IMG/VR virus record: IMGVR_UViG_3300031787_000319
Location: 1-39,598 of that record
Length of the DNA: 39,598 nt
Strand: one strand, 5' to 3'
DNA from: a virus
Shown here: positions 23,121 through 31,735 of the stretch, in pieces
How positions within the stretch are numbered: position 1 is the first letter of the stretch
How the letters are laid out: each line of letters begins with the position of its first letter
Notes under the pieces: model-generated
Seen by the model: the letters and a program-made list of their open reading frames with translations, nothing else
Database searches by the model: none
Told to the model about the DNA's origin: nothing
Program-made: the position numbers and the translations under genes

Positions 23121-23128
23121 TAGTTTTG
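23121..23128 (+). promoter_or_regulatory. Bacteroidota-type -7 box of the repressor promoter
   Basis: TAGTTTTG fits the Bacteroidota consensus TAnnTTTG exactly and ends 10 bases before the repressor ATG, so the mRNA is nearly leaderless. This supports a Bacteroidota host. Confidence 0.6.
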
Positions 23129-23138
23129 CCAACATACA

Positions 23139-23732
23139 ATGCTCAACATCAGCTTAATAAAAAAGTTAATTAAAGCTACTGGTATAACTCAAAAGGAGTT
23201 TATTAACCGTGCAGGTATTCCCGAACCTAGTTTTTACAACATAATGAAGACGGGAACTGCAAGAAGAAGCACTATCATAAAAATAGCGTCAGCTTTAAAT
23301 GTAAATGAAGAGAGATTATATTCTTTTAGTGAAAAAGCCAATAACAATGTACTGTTTGTCCCAATATCAGTTCAAGCTGGATACTTTATGGGGTATTCAC
23401 AGGACTCTCTAGAAATCCGTTCCTTCTGGCTTCCAGAAATTGGCGACACTCAACACTACGCATTCAATGTATCTGGCGATTCTATGGCCCCTACACTCAT
23501 GAACGGGGACATTGTAATTTGTCAAAAGCTTGTCGGTGCCGAAGAAATCAAGCCGGGAGCTGTGTACGTTTTATTCGATAAAACAGATGGCGTTGTGGTA
23601 AAGCGGCTACAGCTAGAAGGCCAACAGGTAAAAGTTGTTAGCGATAATCCGAAATATCCGGCCTACAGCATCACAGCCCGCTCTGTAACTCAACTTTATC
23701 GCGTAAAGCGTGTAATAACTGCAAACATTTAA
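23139..23732 (+). CDS. LexA/CI-type phage repressor (HTH + S24 peptidase)
   Basis: A 197-residue repressor that keeps the prophage silent and inactivates itself after DNA damage. An N-terminal helix-turn-helix (GITQKEFINRAGIPEPSFYN, 15-34) is joined to an S24 domain. The cleavage bond is Ala80-Gly81 (VQAGYF), with nucleophile Ser115 (GDSMAPT) and Lys155 (VVVKRL). It is divergent from the early operon, with two inverted repeats between. All parts for SOS-linked induction are present. Confidence 0.93.
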   Translation: MLNISLIKKLIKATGITQKEFINRAGIPEPSFYNIMKTGTARRSTIIKIASALNVNEERLYSFSEKANNNVLFVPISVQAGYFMGYSQDSLEIRSFWLPEIGDTQHYAFNVSGDSMAPTLMNGDIVICQKLVGAEEIKPGAVYVLFDKTDGVVVKRLQLEGQQVKVVSDNPKYPAYSITARSVTQLYRVKRVITANI

Positions 23733-23744
23733 AACCTAATAACT

Positions 23745-24278
23745 ATGAAATTCGCAATACTAATACCAATTGTTATGTGCATGGCGTGCACACAACAAAC
23801 TGATCTAGGCATCCAAAAAGAGAATAATAAAATAGATTCGGGTGTAACAGCTCGTAATAAAAAACAACCTACAATAATTCACAAACGATTAGATAGAATC
23901 GGCGAAATAAAAGAATGTAGCCTATCAATTGCAACTACGATTGATTTGATTAAAAATGACACGCTAAAAACAGTTCAGTTCAGCTATTATAACCTTGAGA
24001 AAATATTTACAAATGAAATCGATAAAAATGAACTTCAATTACTTATAAGGACATTTAAACACGGAATTGATTCATTAGTAACTCGTAGATATGATAATCT
24101 CGAAATGGTAAAATTTTCAACTGAAAAAGGGTTTGAAGCATATATATATCCTACTGATGTAGGATGGAATTTCTCCATTCAAATTAAATCTGATGAAAAA
24201 CAAAGTAGTTTATTTCTATCAGAATTTGAAGCACAAACCCTTATAGCAATTTTAGAAAAATGCTTACTTAAAGTATAA
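23745..24278 (+). CDS. Lipoprotein, candidate lysogenic conversion gene
   Basis: A 177-residue protein with a signal MKFAILIPIVMCMACTQQ and lipobox MCMAC (lipidated Cys at 15). The mature part is polar and AT-rich in codon use (many AAA/AAT), unlike the denser GC of neighbours, which suggests a recently acquired moron gene. It lies 12 bases after the repressor on the same strand and is likely expressed in lysogens. Envelope or immunity role inferred; family unknown. Confidence 0.72.
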   Translation: MKFAILIPIVMCMACTQQTDLGIQKENNKIDSGVTARNKKQPTIIHKRLDRIGEIKECSLSIATTIDLIKNDTLKTVQFSYYNLEKIFTNEIDKNELQLLIRTFKHGIDSLVTRRYDNLEMVKFSTEKGFEAYIYPTDVGWNFSIQIKSDEKQSSLFLSEFEAQTLIAILEKCLLKV

Positions 24279-24289
24279 AACCCGACAGT

Positions 24290-24315
24290 AACTGCCACAA
24301 CTGTCAAAACTGCCA
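24290..24315. repeat. Integrase arm-type sites, P arm
   Basis: Three AACTGYCA sites are spaced exactly 9 bp apart (from 24290, 24299 and 24308: GCCA, GTCA, GCCA versions). The same 8-mer occurs twice more, inverted, on the other side of the candidate core. This is the architecture of arm sites for a tyrosine integrase. Confidence 0.6.
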
Positions 24316-24358
24316 GTTTAAAAAACCCAATAACAACAGCCTCTTTGGCGTGGATTCC

Positions 24359-24384
24359 GGTTTCGAGTCTCGCCTCCCCGACCA
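24359..24384. other. Candidate attP core matching a tRNA 3' end
   Basis: A 26-base segment reads like the 3' part of a tRNA: a TTCGAGT-type T loop, then CTCGC, CTCCCCG and ACCA. A C1-G72 acceptor with CGGGGAG...CTCCCCG suggests a tRNA-Pro attB, but other tRNAs are possible. The 5' T-stem strand does not pair, as expected for an attP that holds only the tRNA 3' end. It lies 122 bases before the integrase ATG, between the arm sites. Confidence 0.6.
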
Positions 24385-24418
24385 CGAAACCCGCGTAAAT
24401 AGAGGGTTTCAGGAAAAA

Positions 24419-24463
24419 GGTTAGCAGAAACTGTCACTTTAAAAGTGACAGTTTCTGCTAACC
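24419..24463. repeat. 45-bp perfect palindrome with integrase arm sites
   Basis: Two 22-bp arms are exact inverted copies around a single central A. Each arm contains AACTGTCA (24429-24436, and its complement 24446-24453). It could be the P' arm of attP, an integrase operator, or a terminator for the lipoprotein transcript. No U run follows on either strand. Confidence 0.8.
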
Positions 24464-24506
24464 GGAACACAGGTTTGGGGATTGAGCCGTAACTCACTTT
24501 TCAACT

Positions 24507-25730
24507 ATGAAAAAAATTGCCACAAAACCCAAGCTATTCGATGCTGGGGGAGACTTACTCAAAGACTGGTATGTCTATTACTCATTTGTAAATTCATTCA
24601 CCGGTAAACTAGAGCGACACCGAAGGCTCAAGGGGCTTTCAAAAAAGAAAAAAGAAGTAGTGGATCTGATGTCTGAACAAGACATTGAACAGGAGCGGCA
24701 GCGGCGCTACGAAGTCAGCATTCGTTTAATCGAGAAAATTGAAAAAGATTTACTCAACGGGTATAACCCGAACAAAACTTCCGGGGACATTTATACAGAT
24801 GAAATCAAGCCGCTAAAGCGGGTTGCAGGATCAAAAACCATAGAATACTACCTGCGCGAAGTTGAACAACACCTCACAACCGGCAGGCGTGAAAACACGG
24901 TTAAAAACTACCGCATCTACCTCAATAACTTTTTAAAGTGGTTAAGAATAAACCAGATGCATCTGCTGCCGATTTCAGCCATAGAACACGGGCATGCAGA
25001 ACGCTTTCTTTCATTAATCACAGTTGGCGGGTTAAAATCCAACAAATGGCGAAACGAGCATTTATTCTACATGAACCGCTGTTTCAAGCAGCTCATGCGC
25101 CTTTACCCAAATCTATTACTCATTAACCCGTTTGGTCTCTCCGAAAAAGTAAAGCACGTAAGAAAAAAAGCAGCACTGTATCGCCCGGATATGCGCCAGC
25201 GCATTAAGGATTTGCTCCCAAAGTACGATCAACAACTTTGGCTTTTTGTTCAATTTATCTACTACACCGGTTTACGCCCAGGAATAGAATTACGCTCACT
25301 ACAGGTAAACATGATTCACCTGAACGAAAGCATACTCATTTTGCCGGCACATCTTGCCAAAGATGGTGAATTGCGTGTGGTCACCATCCCGCAGCAATTA
25401 GAAGAGCAATTAAGGGCAATGAATCTGGATAAAGTACCCGGCGAATACTTTTTGTTTTCCACCGCAAAAAAGCCGGGACCGGAAATAGCCGGAAAGAACT
25501 ACTTCATGAAAGGGTGGCGCAAATTCAGGGAAGCGCACAACATACCCGATGATTTCAAAATTTACTCCTGGAAGCATACCGGCGCAACGGCCGCAGATGA
25601 TGCAGGCATTGACAGAAGATATATACAAGGCCATCTCGGACACAACACACTGCAGCAAACCGAAGAGTATCTGGATAGCAATAAGGTTAAGGGCTCAGAA
25701 GAAATTCGCAGCAAATACCCAACATTATAG
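24507..25730 (+). CDS. int: Tyrosine recombinase, phage integrase
   Basis: A 407-residue integrase that recombines attP with a host tRNA gene. It has an N-terminal arm-binding part, a core-binding SAM-like domain (about 110-200), and a catalytic domain. Catalytic residues are Arg257 (YYTGLRPG), Lys285 (AKDGE), His357 in YSWKHTGAT, His379 in GHLGHNT, and Tyr388 in TEEYL. The second Arg of the usual HxxR box is replaced (HTGA), a feature I associate with Bacteroidota phage and transposon integrases. It converges with the tape-measure gene, only 1 base between stops. Confidence 0.93.
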   Translation: MKKIATKPKLFDAGGDLLKDWYVYYSFVNSFTGKLERHRRLKGLSKKKKEVVDLMSEQDIEQERQRRYEVSIRLIEKIEKDLLNGYNPNKTSGDIYTDEIKPLKRVAGSKTIEYYLREVEQHLTTGRRENTVKNYRIYLNNFLKWLRINQMHLLPISAIEHGHAERFLSLITVGGLKSNKWRNEHLFYMNRCFKQLMRLYPNLLLINPFGLSEKVKHVRKKAALYRPDMRQRIKDLLPKYDQQLWLFVQFIYYTGLRPGIELRSLQVNMIHLNESILILPAHLAKDGELRVVTIPQQLEEQLRAMNLDKVPGEYFLFSTAKKPGPEIAGKNYFMKGWRKFREAHNIPDDFKIYSWKHTGATAADDAGIDRRYIQGHLGHNTLQQTEEYLDSNKVKGSEEIRSKYPTL

Positions 25731-25731
25731 C

Positions 25732-28700
25732 TTACCCTTTTCTACTGCCTATAACCGCAGAACTCTTAGCCATGCTTATCGAATCCAAATCCCGCGAATA
25801 ACTGTCGTACACCAATTTGGCCTGAATCCCATTACCCAGCAGCTGATTGAGCAGGGTAACGGCTTTAAGCAATTCATCACCTGAAGCACTACTCCGCCCG
25901 CTGGTAGATACACCCTGAGCAAACTCCGGTGTACCGGTTGACTGCTCCCGACCAAACCGCACAGCTTTGGCCGCAGTAGAGTAAGACACGGGCGCAGGCA
26001 CCGAAGTAAGGGCTGTGATGCTGCGGCCGCGGGCACTGAGCAAGGCATTAATTATACCAGGGTTGGCAGCAGTGGTATCTGCCGGAATCATCGCTTCGTA
26101 ACCTTCAATCTCAGCCACCTTGCGCCGGCCATTGTAAACACCCAACCCGCCCTGCTCGTGCGATGGTCCCGGCAGAATACCGCCAAACCGGTATTCGGGT
26201 ACTTCGCCCGATTCCTCCCAGATGGCACGGGCTTTGGCAATGTTGCCCATAATCAGCGCAAATCCGCTAGCATATTGAGCAATACCGGCCAATCCACCTG
26301 TAACCGCATTCGCAGGGTTACTGCTCGACATCACCACCAATTTAGCAATAGCAGCCGCCGTATCTACGCCAATTTGAATAAGTGCCAAACGCTTTTGAAA
26401 CCGCACATAATCGGCCGACTCATTGCCCAGAGCATCAAACATTGATGTGAATGCAGAAGCTAAGCTGCTGGCTACAGAGGCCTGAGCATCAATATTGGCC
26501 AACTTATCATTTAATGCTTGCTGATCGGAAGCAAGAATGTCTGCATTTTTCTTTTTATTTTCTTCAACCTCTTTTTTATTCCACTTTTGAATGATGGCTA
26601 ATATTTCTGCCTGCTGCTGCTCATAAAGCACTGATGCATCCAAACCGGCCGCGGCCAATTCTTCATTTTTGAGCTGGTGTCTTTGCGTAGCTTCATACAG
26701 CTCACGATCTCTGTCACTCAGCAGCATTCCATAAACCTGCTCACTCAGCTCTTCGCGCTTACGAATTCGATCCTGCTCAATCTTAGCATCTTCATCTGCA
26801 AACTTTTTATTGAGCGCAAGTATCTCAGCATTACGAAGTGCCTCAATTTCTTTAAGCTGTTCCGAATGCCCCTTTGCTTCTGTTTGCAGTTTGTTGTACT
26901 TAATGTTTACGGCTTCTACGGCCCGATCTCGCTCATTGAGTTGAGACAACCGAAGTGCTTCTGCTGCATCAGCAATGGATTGATTTAATCGCTCTAACTT
27001 TTTTGCTTCACCGGATTCAACGATTCCAACACCTGTATCAGCACCGGCTTTAGCAATTTCATTGAAAACTTTTTCTCGCTCTTCCAACAGCCTTTTCTTT
27101 TCAGCGGCTTTTTCCTGCTCAATTTTTTTAAAACTTGCATCAGTATTGTCACTTAATGCAATTTGATCTTGGTATCGTTTATCTAGCGTTGACAAAAGAG
27201 TGTCAATCTCTTTAAGACGCTCCTCCGGTGTTTTAGCCCCAGTAGTCAATTCATCAACAACTTCATTCAATCCAAGTAACGTCTTTTTGGTATCGAATTG
27301 AGTTAATGCTTTATTGAGATTTTCAACCGCTATTTGATTATCGCCTACTGCTAAAGCATACATTGGCAACAGGCGTGTTCCATCTACATACAGCTGATTT
27401 GCTTGTTGCATCCAGCCAAAGTGTGTTTTCCAACTTCCTCTGGCTTTCTGATCAGCAAGATATTTCTGTAAATAGTCTTGAGCCGCGGTAAATTGTTCAA
27501 CCGGTGTTACATTTTCTTTAAGCACATATCCATATTTCTCATGTATCAGCAATGACTTTTCAAGCATCCTAGTTTCTATGTTCACTTTGTCTGCTAGCTT
27601 GTCTTTTGCTTTTTCTGCCTCACTATTCAATTGCTCTTCATATTCAACCAACAGTAGCTTATTTACAAGCATGTTGTTTACCTTATCTAATGCTTTAAAC
27701 AGTTCTTTGTTACCAACAGTTTCAGCATTAATATTTTTCAGGTACTGAGGGTAGGTAGATTGTAAATCATTGATAAGCCCAACTCTGTCTTTGTGTGCCA
27801 AATTATTATTCAGCAGCTGCGCATACATTTTAACAAATTCGTCCTTTTCCTCTCGTATCTTTTCTTCGAGGGGTTGCTCTAATAATTTGTCAATCCAGTC
27901 AACCGTATTTTCAAGCCCTTTGGCAACTGCGGAGTTCGAAAAAGCATCAGCCATTTTGCGCCCTATTTTCTCAATTTTAGCGGCAAATGTTTCATTTTTT
28001 ACGTTAAACTCACCCATTACCGAATCAGTTGATTTAAGCGATTTCGCAGATATGTCTAATTTCTGCGAAAGCAATTCGGTATTGCTTCCGAGTTTAAGGA
28101 ATACTTGTGATGCGCCTGCACCAGAAAGCCCTAAACCTTCAAGCATATTTCCCAACTTGGTTGCACTTGTACCTGAGTTTTTAGCGCCTTCTGCAACTTT
28201 GAGAAACGCGCCGTACAAATCTGTATTCACCAACTCTGCAAACTGAGTTACATCGACATTGGCTACTTCTGCAAAATCTTTCACATTGGTAGTCATTTTT
28301 TGCAAAATCTTACCTACGGCAGTACCACCTACTTCTGTGCTAATGTTCAACTCCTGCATAGTAGCAGAAAGTGCAAGTACTTGCGCTGATGACAATCCCA
28401 ACGGTATGGCAATGCCGCCAATGCGGCTTGCAAAATCGGTAACAACTGGTGCCGTAGCTGAGCCGGATGCACCAAGTTCGTTAAGTGCATTTCCAATTTT
28501 CAGCATGTCTTCATCAATCTTGGCGGATTTCACATCACTAAAGATGTTCCGTAAGGCACCAATGTTTTTTGTTACTTCTTCTGCGCCACCTGCAAATTCA
28601 TCACCTAAGGCAACCACCAATTTATCTGTGGCTTTGGTAAAAGCCAGCACATCAGCCGATGCAATACCAAGCTGACCAGCCACAGCAGCGATTTTGCGTA

Positions 28701-29145
28701 ATTCACTGGTAGCTGTTCGGGTATCAATTTTAGAAAGATGTTTATTCAACCGCTCAACCTCTTGCTGTGACATACCAGTAGTTTTCTGAATGTCGGCCAA
28801 TTCATCCGAGAGTTGAGCATTCTTACTAATAATATTCTTGACCGAATCCGTAATAAACTCAAAGCCCATGTAACTCATGGCCAAAATTCCAAACTGTCGG
28901 ATTTCATCTTTGATTTTCGAAAACGCACCACCAACACCACGTATCTCATTCTGCACCCGGCGCAGCTGTGCTTCCACCCGCTTGAGTTCCTCCATTTTCT
29001 TGATAAACTCTTCAGTGCCTGGAACAAGATTATCAAGCTCCCGCTTGAGCTGGCGCGAATCCTTCTTCAACTCTTTAAGCGTTTTGCCGGATTTTTCGCC
29101 ATTAACGTTTACAATGACGTTTACAATGTCTGTGAAAACTCCCAT
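25732..29145 (-). CDS. Tail tape measure protein (TP901 type)
   Basis: A 1137-residue protein that sets tail length and may pass through the membrane on injection. The first 80 residues form a coiled coil (LKELKKDSRQLKRELDNLVP). A TP901-like core follows (about 100-380), with TGMSQQEVERLNKHLSKI, AGQLGIASADVLAFTKATD and SATMQELNISTEVGGTA. Long coiled coils run through 450-850. Hydrophobic segments lie at about 890-960, then an RFGG loop (VPEYRFGGILPGPSHEQGG) typical of tape measure C-termini. It implies a long tail (siphovirus or myovirus-like). No sheath gene is recognised, so a siphovirus is likelier. Confidence 0.93.
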   Translation of the reverse strand: MGVFTDIVNVIVNVNGEKSGKTLKELKKDSRQLKRELDNLVPGTEEFIKKMEELKRVEAQLRRVQNEIRGVGGAFSKIKDEIRQFGILAMSYMGFEFITDSVKNIISKNAQLSDELADIQKTTGMSQQEVERLNKHLSKIDTRTATSELRKIAAVAGQLGIASADVLAFTKATDKLVVALGDEFAGGAEEVTKNIGALRNIFSDVKSAKIDEDMLKIGNALNELGASGSATAPVVTDFASRIGGIAIPLGLSSAQVLALSATMQELNISTEVGGTAVGKILQKMTTNVKDFAEVANVDVTQFAELVNTDLYGAFLKVAEGAKNSGTSATKLGNMLEGLGLSGAGASQVFLKLGSNTELLSQKLDISAKSLKSTDSVMGEFNVKNETFAAKIEKIGRKMADAFSNSAVAKGLENTVDWIDKLLEQPLEEKIREEKDEFVKMYAQLLNNNLAHKDRVGLINDLQSTYPQYLKNINAETVGNKELFKALDKVNNMLVNKLLLVEYEEQLNSEAEKAKDKLADKVNIETRMLEKSLLIHEKYGYVLKENVTPVEQFTAAQDYLQKYLADQKARGSWKTHFGWMQQANQLYVDGTRLLPMYALAVGDNQIAVENLNKALTQFDTKKTLLGLNEVVDELTTGAKTPEERLKEIDTLLSTLDKRYQDQIALSDNTDASFKKIEQEKAAEKKRLLEEREKVFNEIAKAGADTGVGIVESGEAKKLERLNQSIADAAEALRLSQLNERDRAVEAVNIKYNKLQTEAKGHSEQLKEIEALRNAEILALNKKFADEDAKIEQDRIRKREELSEQVYGMLLSDRDRELYEATQRHQLKNEELAAAGLDASVLYEQQQAEILAIIQKWNKKEVEENKKKNADILASDQQALNDKLANIDAQASVASSLASAFTSMFDALGNESADYVRFQKRLALIQIGVDTAAAIAKLVVMSSSNPANAVTGGLAGIAQYASGFALIMGNIAKARAIWEESGEVPEYRFGGILPGPSHEQGGLGVYNGRRKVAEIEGYEAMIPADTTAANPGIINALLSARGRSITALTSVPAPVSYSTAAKAVRFGREQSTGTPEFAQGVSTSGRSSASGDELLKAVTLLNQLLGNGIQAKLVYDSYSRDLDSISMAKSSAVIGSRKG

Positions 29146-29579
29146 CAGATGGTATTTTGAGTGTTGTTTTGCCCGATTACTTGCATCTGCTGCATCGCAA
29201 ATGCAGCGTAGTTGGCAGAGAGATTGCCGATCAGTTTATTCAGTGAGCCGTAAAATGTTTTGCTGTACCATTTCTTAGGCTGTCGTGCGCCTTTGCGTCG
29301 CTTGAGTGCCCGCCGCTTATTGGCTTCGGTTTGCAGCATCTGCCCCCGGCCTGCGCCCATATCCACAAAGCGGCCATACTCTTTAAACAGCTGCTGGTAT
29401 TGCCCTTTTTGCGATGCGCTTGCAGCCATCACGCGATGCGAAAGCGAAGCGATCAACTCTTGGGTGTAACCTACATTTAAAGCAGCCAATGCCTGACGCA
29501 GCCGCTCTTCTACATAATCACCCCATTCAGTAAGTTCATGCTGAATGAATTCTTCTTCGTATTGTGGCCGGTTTTGCAT
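29145..29579 (-). CDS. Hypothetical tail protein
   Basis: A 144-residue basic protein whose stop overlaps the tape measure start by one base. Residues 60-110 hold YGRFVDMGAGRGQ and KKWYSKTFYGSLN, blocks I associate with Bacteroidota phage tail genes of unknown role. It stands where a tape-measure chaperone or tail assembly factor usually sits, though no frameshift pair is seen. Confidence 0.65.
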   Translation of the reverse strand: MQNRPQYEEEFIQHELTEWGDYVEERLRQALAALNVGYTQELIASLSHRVMAASASQKGQYQQLFKEYGRFVDMGAGRGQMLQTEANKRRALKRRKGARQPKKWYSKTFYGSLNKLIGNLSANYAAFAMQQMQVIGQNNTQNTI

Positions 29580-29581
29580 GG

Positions 29582-31735
29582 TTAGATCTGTCGCATTTCC
29601 ACTTCACTTTCATCAATCTTTTTACCCCAGAGTGTTGAAACTTTAGTGATTAAATAATTGCGGCCACCGATGCGTTTAGGCAGCTCAGTCATGGCCATCA
29701 GATTAGCAATAGAAAAGCGAATAAAGCGCCGTATAAATTCACCGCGCATCAGAATGGCAATCCACTTTGCCCAAAAATTGAAGAACAGGCTTTGCTGAAA
29801 ATGCAACTGGTAGGCACCAACAATCCCGCCCGGAAAATTGTACCGCGTAGTACCGGAACAGGGGTATAAATTCCCTCCTGCGCCCGGCTGCAGGTTGCGC
29901 CAAAACACATACCGGATTTCTTTCGAATCAATGCTGCCGGTATCGAATGCATCCGATTTTCCCGGAACAAGGGTATGCGGCATCAGGCATTGCCCGCCCA
30001 CGTTTGATTTATTGGTCATGAGCATGGGCGATGCTTTCACCCGCGCTTCAATTTCACCACCGCCAATCACTAAATCATAGTAGTAATCGGTGTAATACGC
30101 CCAAAGCTGAATGTTTAAAGCAGTATCGAACCGCGATTGAAAAACACGGTTCTGATTAAGTACAATGGCAAACTTATCTTCATTGCCAACTGCCGGAGGC
30201 AATGAAGCAAAATCAATGGGCGAAGAAACCAGCTGATCCCAATCGAAGGTTTTAAAATTTTCATCAGCATCTTCTGATGGAAAGCTCCAGCCAAAGGTGT
30301 AGCCTTTGGTTTCAGCATCGAATTCAATACCATAATCACGAGTCACTTTATCGCTGTAATCAGCATCCGGCTGTTGGCTGATGCTGTTTTCAATCAGGCT
30401 AAGAACAACCCGAGCACTATTGATGTCGAGCGATGCAGAAACATTAAACGTGCCGCGAAACGCTTCAAAAAATTCGCCGAACGTTACATCCGGAACGTGA
30501 TTTTTAAGGTTAATAGATTGAGCAAAACAATTGATGTTTGGCTCAATGTGCAATTGGTCGGAAGGAAAAAGCGTAGCGTTTCGAACACTCAAAGAACCGG
30601 CTGTGCATTGAACTGAAAGCACACCATCAATAGAATCGGTAATCGCCATTTCAATATGAAATGTTGAACCGATATCGCCGCCTGAAGCGGTGAACTGAAA
30701 GGTGTGTGTGAAATTAATGTTGCCCGCTGTAACGCTTGTGAATTGGAATAATTCTTCGACAAATGTTCCATTCTTAATCAGCAGCATCTGCACATCAATA
30801 AAGCCAACCGGTGAAGGGATTTGTAAAAACACGGTAGCGCAGATGTCATGCACACCGGTATCTGTGATGGTGAAATGAGCGCTGCCGGTATCAAATACAC
30901 TGTTCAAATCATTGGCCGGTGGCGTAGATGTATCATTGAAATAAACCTTCTGATCAGCACCGGTTTCAATTAAATGTGGTGCAGTTAAATTGGCTAGTAA
31001 ATAGAACTGGCCGCGCACATCATCAATACTGTTGTTGTGAACAGTTTGGTGTTGCAGAATTTCAGGATTCAAAAACACATCGCCGTAAACTTGCAACCCT
31101 TCTTCCAAAAATGCTTGCCGGATGATGTAGGCAGTAAACACAAAAGGAACAAGCGTGTTGGTGTTTACCGGGCTTGTGGTGCTGCGTACATTGGGCTGAT
31201 AGGTTTGTGTATTGATGTTGTAGCGATTGACTACACCGGCAAAATCTTCGTTTTTATTGCCGTAGAAATTCGGCCAACTCGTGCTGGGGAAATTAAACTC
31301 AGTGGCCGGATAGTTCAGCGCAACAAGGCTGTTCGCAAAACCAATAATATCTTCCTGCCGGTAGCCCAACTGGCGATCACCGCCTAAGTTGAGTTCAGAA
31401 AGTTTTTTTTCAAAAACACTCAGCGAAGCCAAACCAACAACCAGATTTACTGTGATGGAACGGCGGGTTGATTTCTGCAAAATCAGTTTGCATGCGGCGC
31501 GTTTGGTTTTATACCAATACAGATCAGCATCAAATTTTTTCTTACGCTCAGCAATTTCAATAACCGTTGGAAAACCAAGCGCATTCATGTTCGCCGGTGT
31601 CCAATTGAGTTCAAACGGGAAACTGTAACTGCCCTGAAATACTTCGGTTTGAAACATCGAAGTAATGCTCTCGATGCGAATACTCGCATCGGGTGGCAAA
31701 TCCAGAAATATACCATTGACCTTGATTGCATTCAT
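29582..31735 (-). CDS. Large tail/baseplate-like structural protein
   Basis: A 717-residue, beta-rich protein with low Lys content and many Asn/Thr. The N-terminus (FLDLPPDASIRIESITSMF, then QGSYSFPFELNWTP) and repeated short strands fit a distal tail or baseplate hub component. It lies two genes upstream of the tape measure and overlaps the previous gene by one base. No enzymatic motif seen. Family not recognised by name. Confidence 0.68.
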   Translation of the reverse strand: MNAIKVNGIFLDLPPDASIRIESITSMFQTEVFQGSYSFPFELNWTPANMNALGFPTVIEIAERKKKFDADLYWYKTKRAACKLILQKSTRRSITVNLVVGLASLSVFEKKLSELNLGGDRQLGYRQEDIIGFANSLVALNYPATEFNFPSTSWPNFYGNKNEDFAGVVNRYNINTQTYQPNVRSTTSPVNTNTLVPFVFTAYIIRQAFLEEGLQVYGDVFLNPEILQHQTVHNNSIDDVRGQFYLLANLTAPHLIETGADQKVYFNDTSTPPANDLNSVFDTGSAHFTITDTGVHDICATVFLQIPSPVGFIDVQMLLIKNGTFVEELFQFTSVTAGNINFTHTFQFTASGGDIGSTFHIEMAITDSIDGVLSVQCTAGSLSVRNATLFPSDQLHIEPNINCFAQSINLKNHVPDVTFGEFFEAFRGTFNVSASLDINSARVVLSLIENSISQQPDADYSDKVTRDYGIEFDAETKGYTFGWSFPSEDADENFKTFDWDQLVSSPIDFASLPPAVGNEDKFAIVLNQNRVFQSRFDTALNIQLWAYYTDYYYDLVIGGGEIEARVKASPMLMTNKSNVGGQCLMPHTLVPGKSDAFDTGSIDSKEIRYVFWRNLQPGAGGNLYPCSGTTRYNFPGGIVGAYQLHFQQSLFFNFWAKWIAILMRGEFIRRFIRFSIANLMAMTELPKRIGGRNYLITKVSTLWGKKIDESEVEMRQI

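Noticed and set aside
27770-28675. Long plus-strand frames of 158 and 138 codons
   Set aside because: They are antisense shadows of the tape measure gene; their Ser/Ala/Pro-rich composition reflects its reverse complement.
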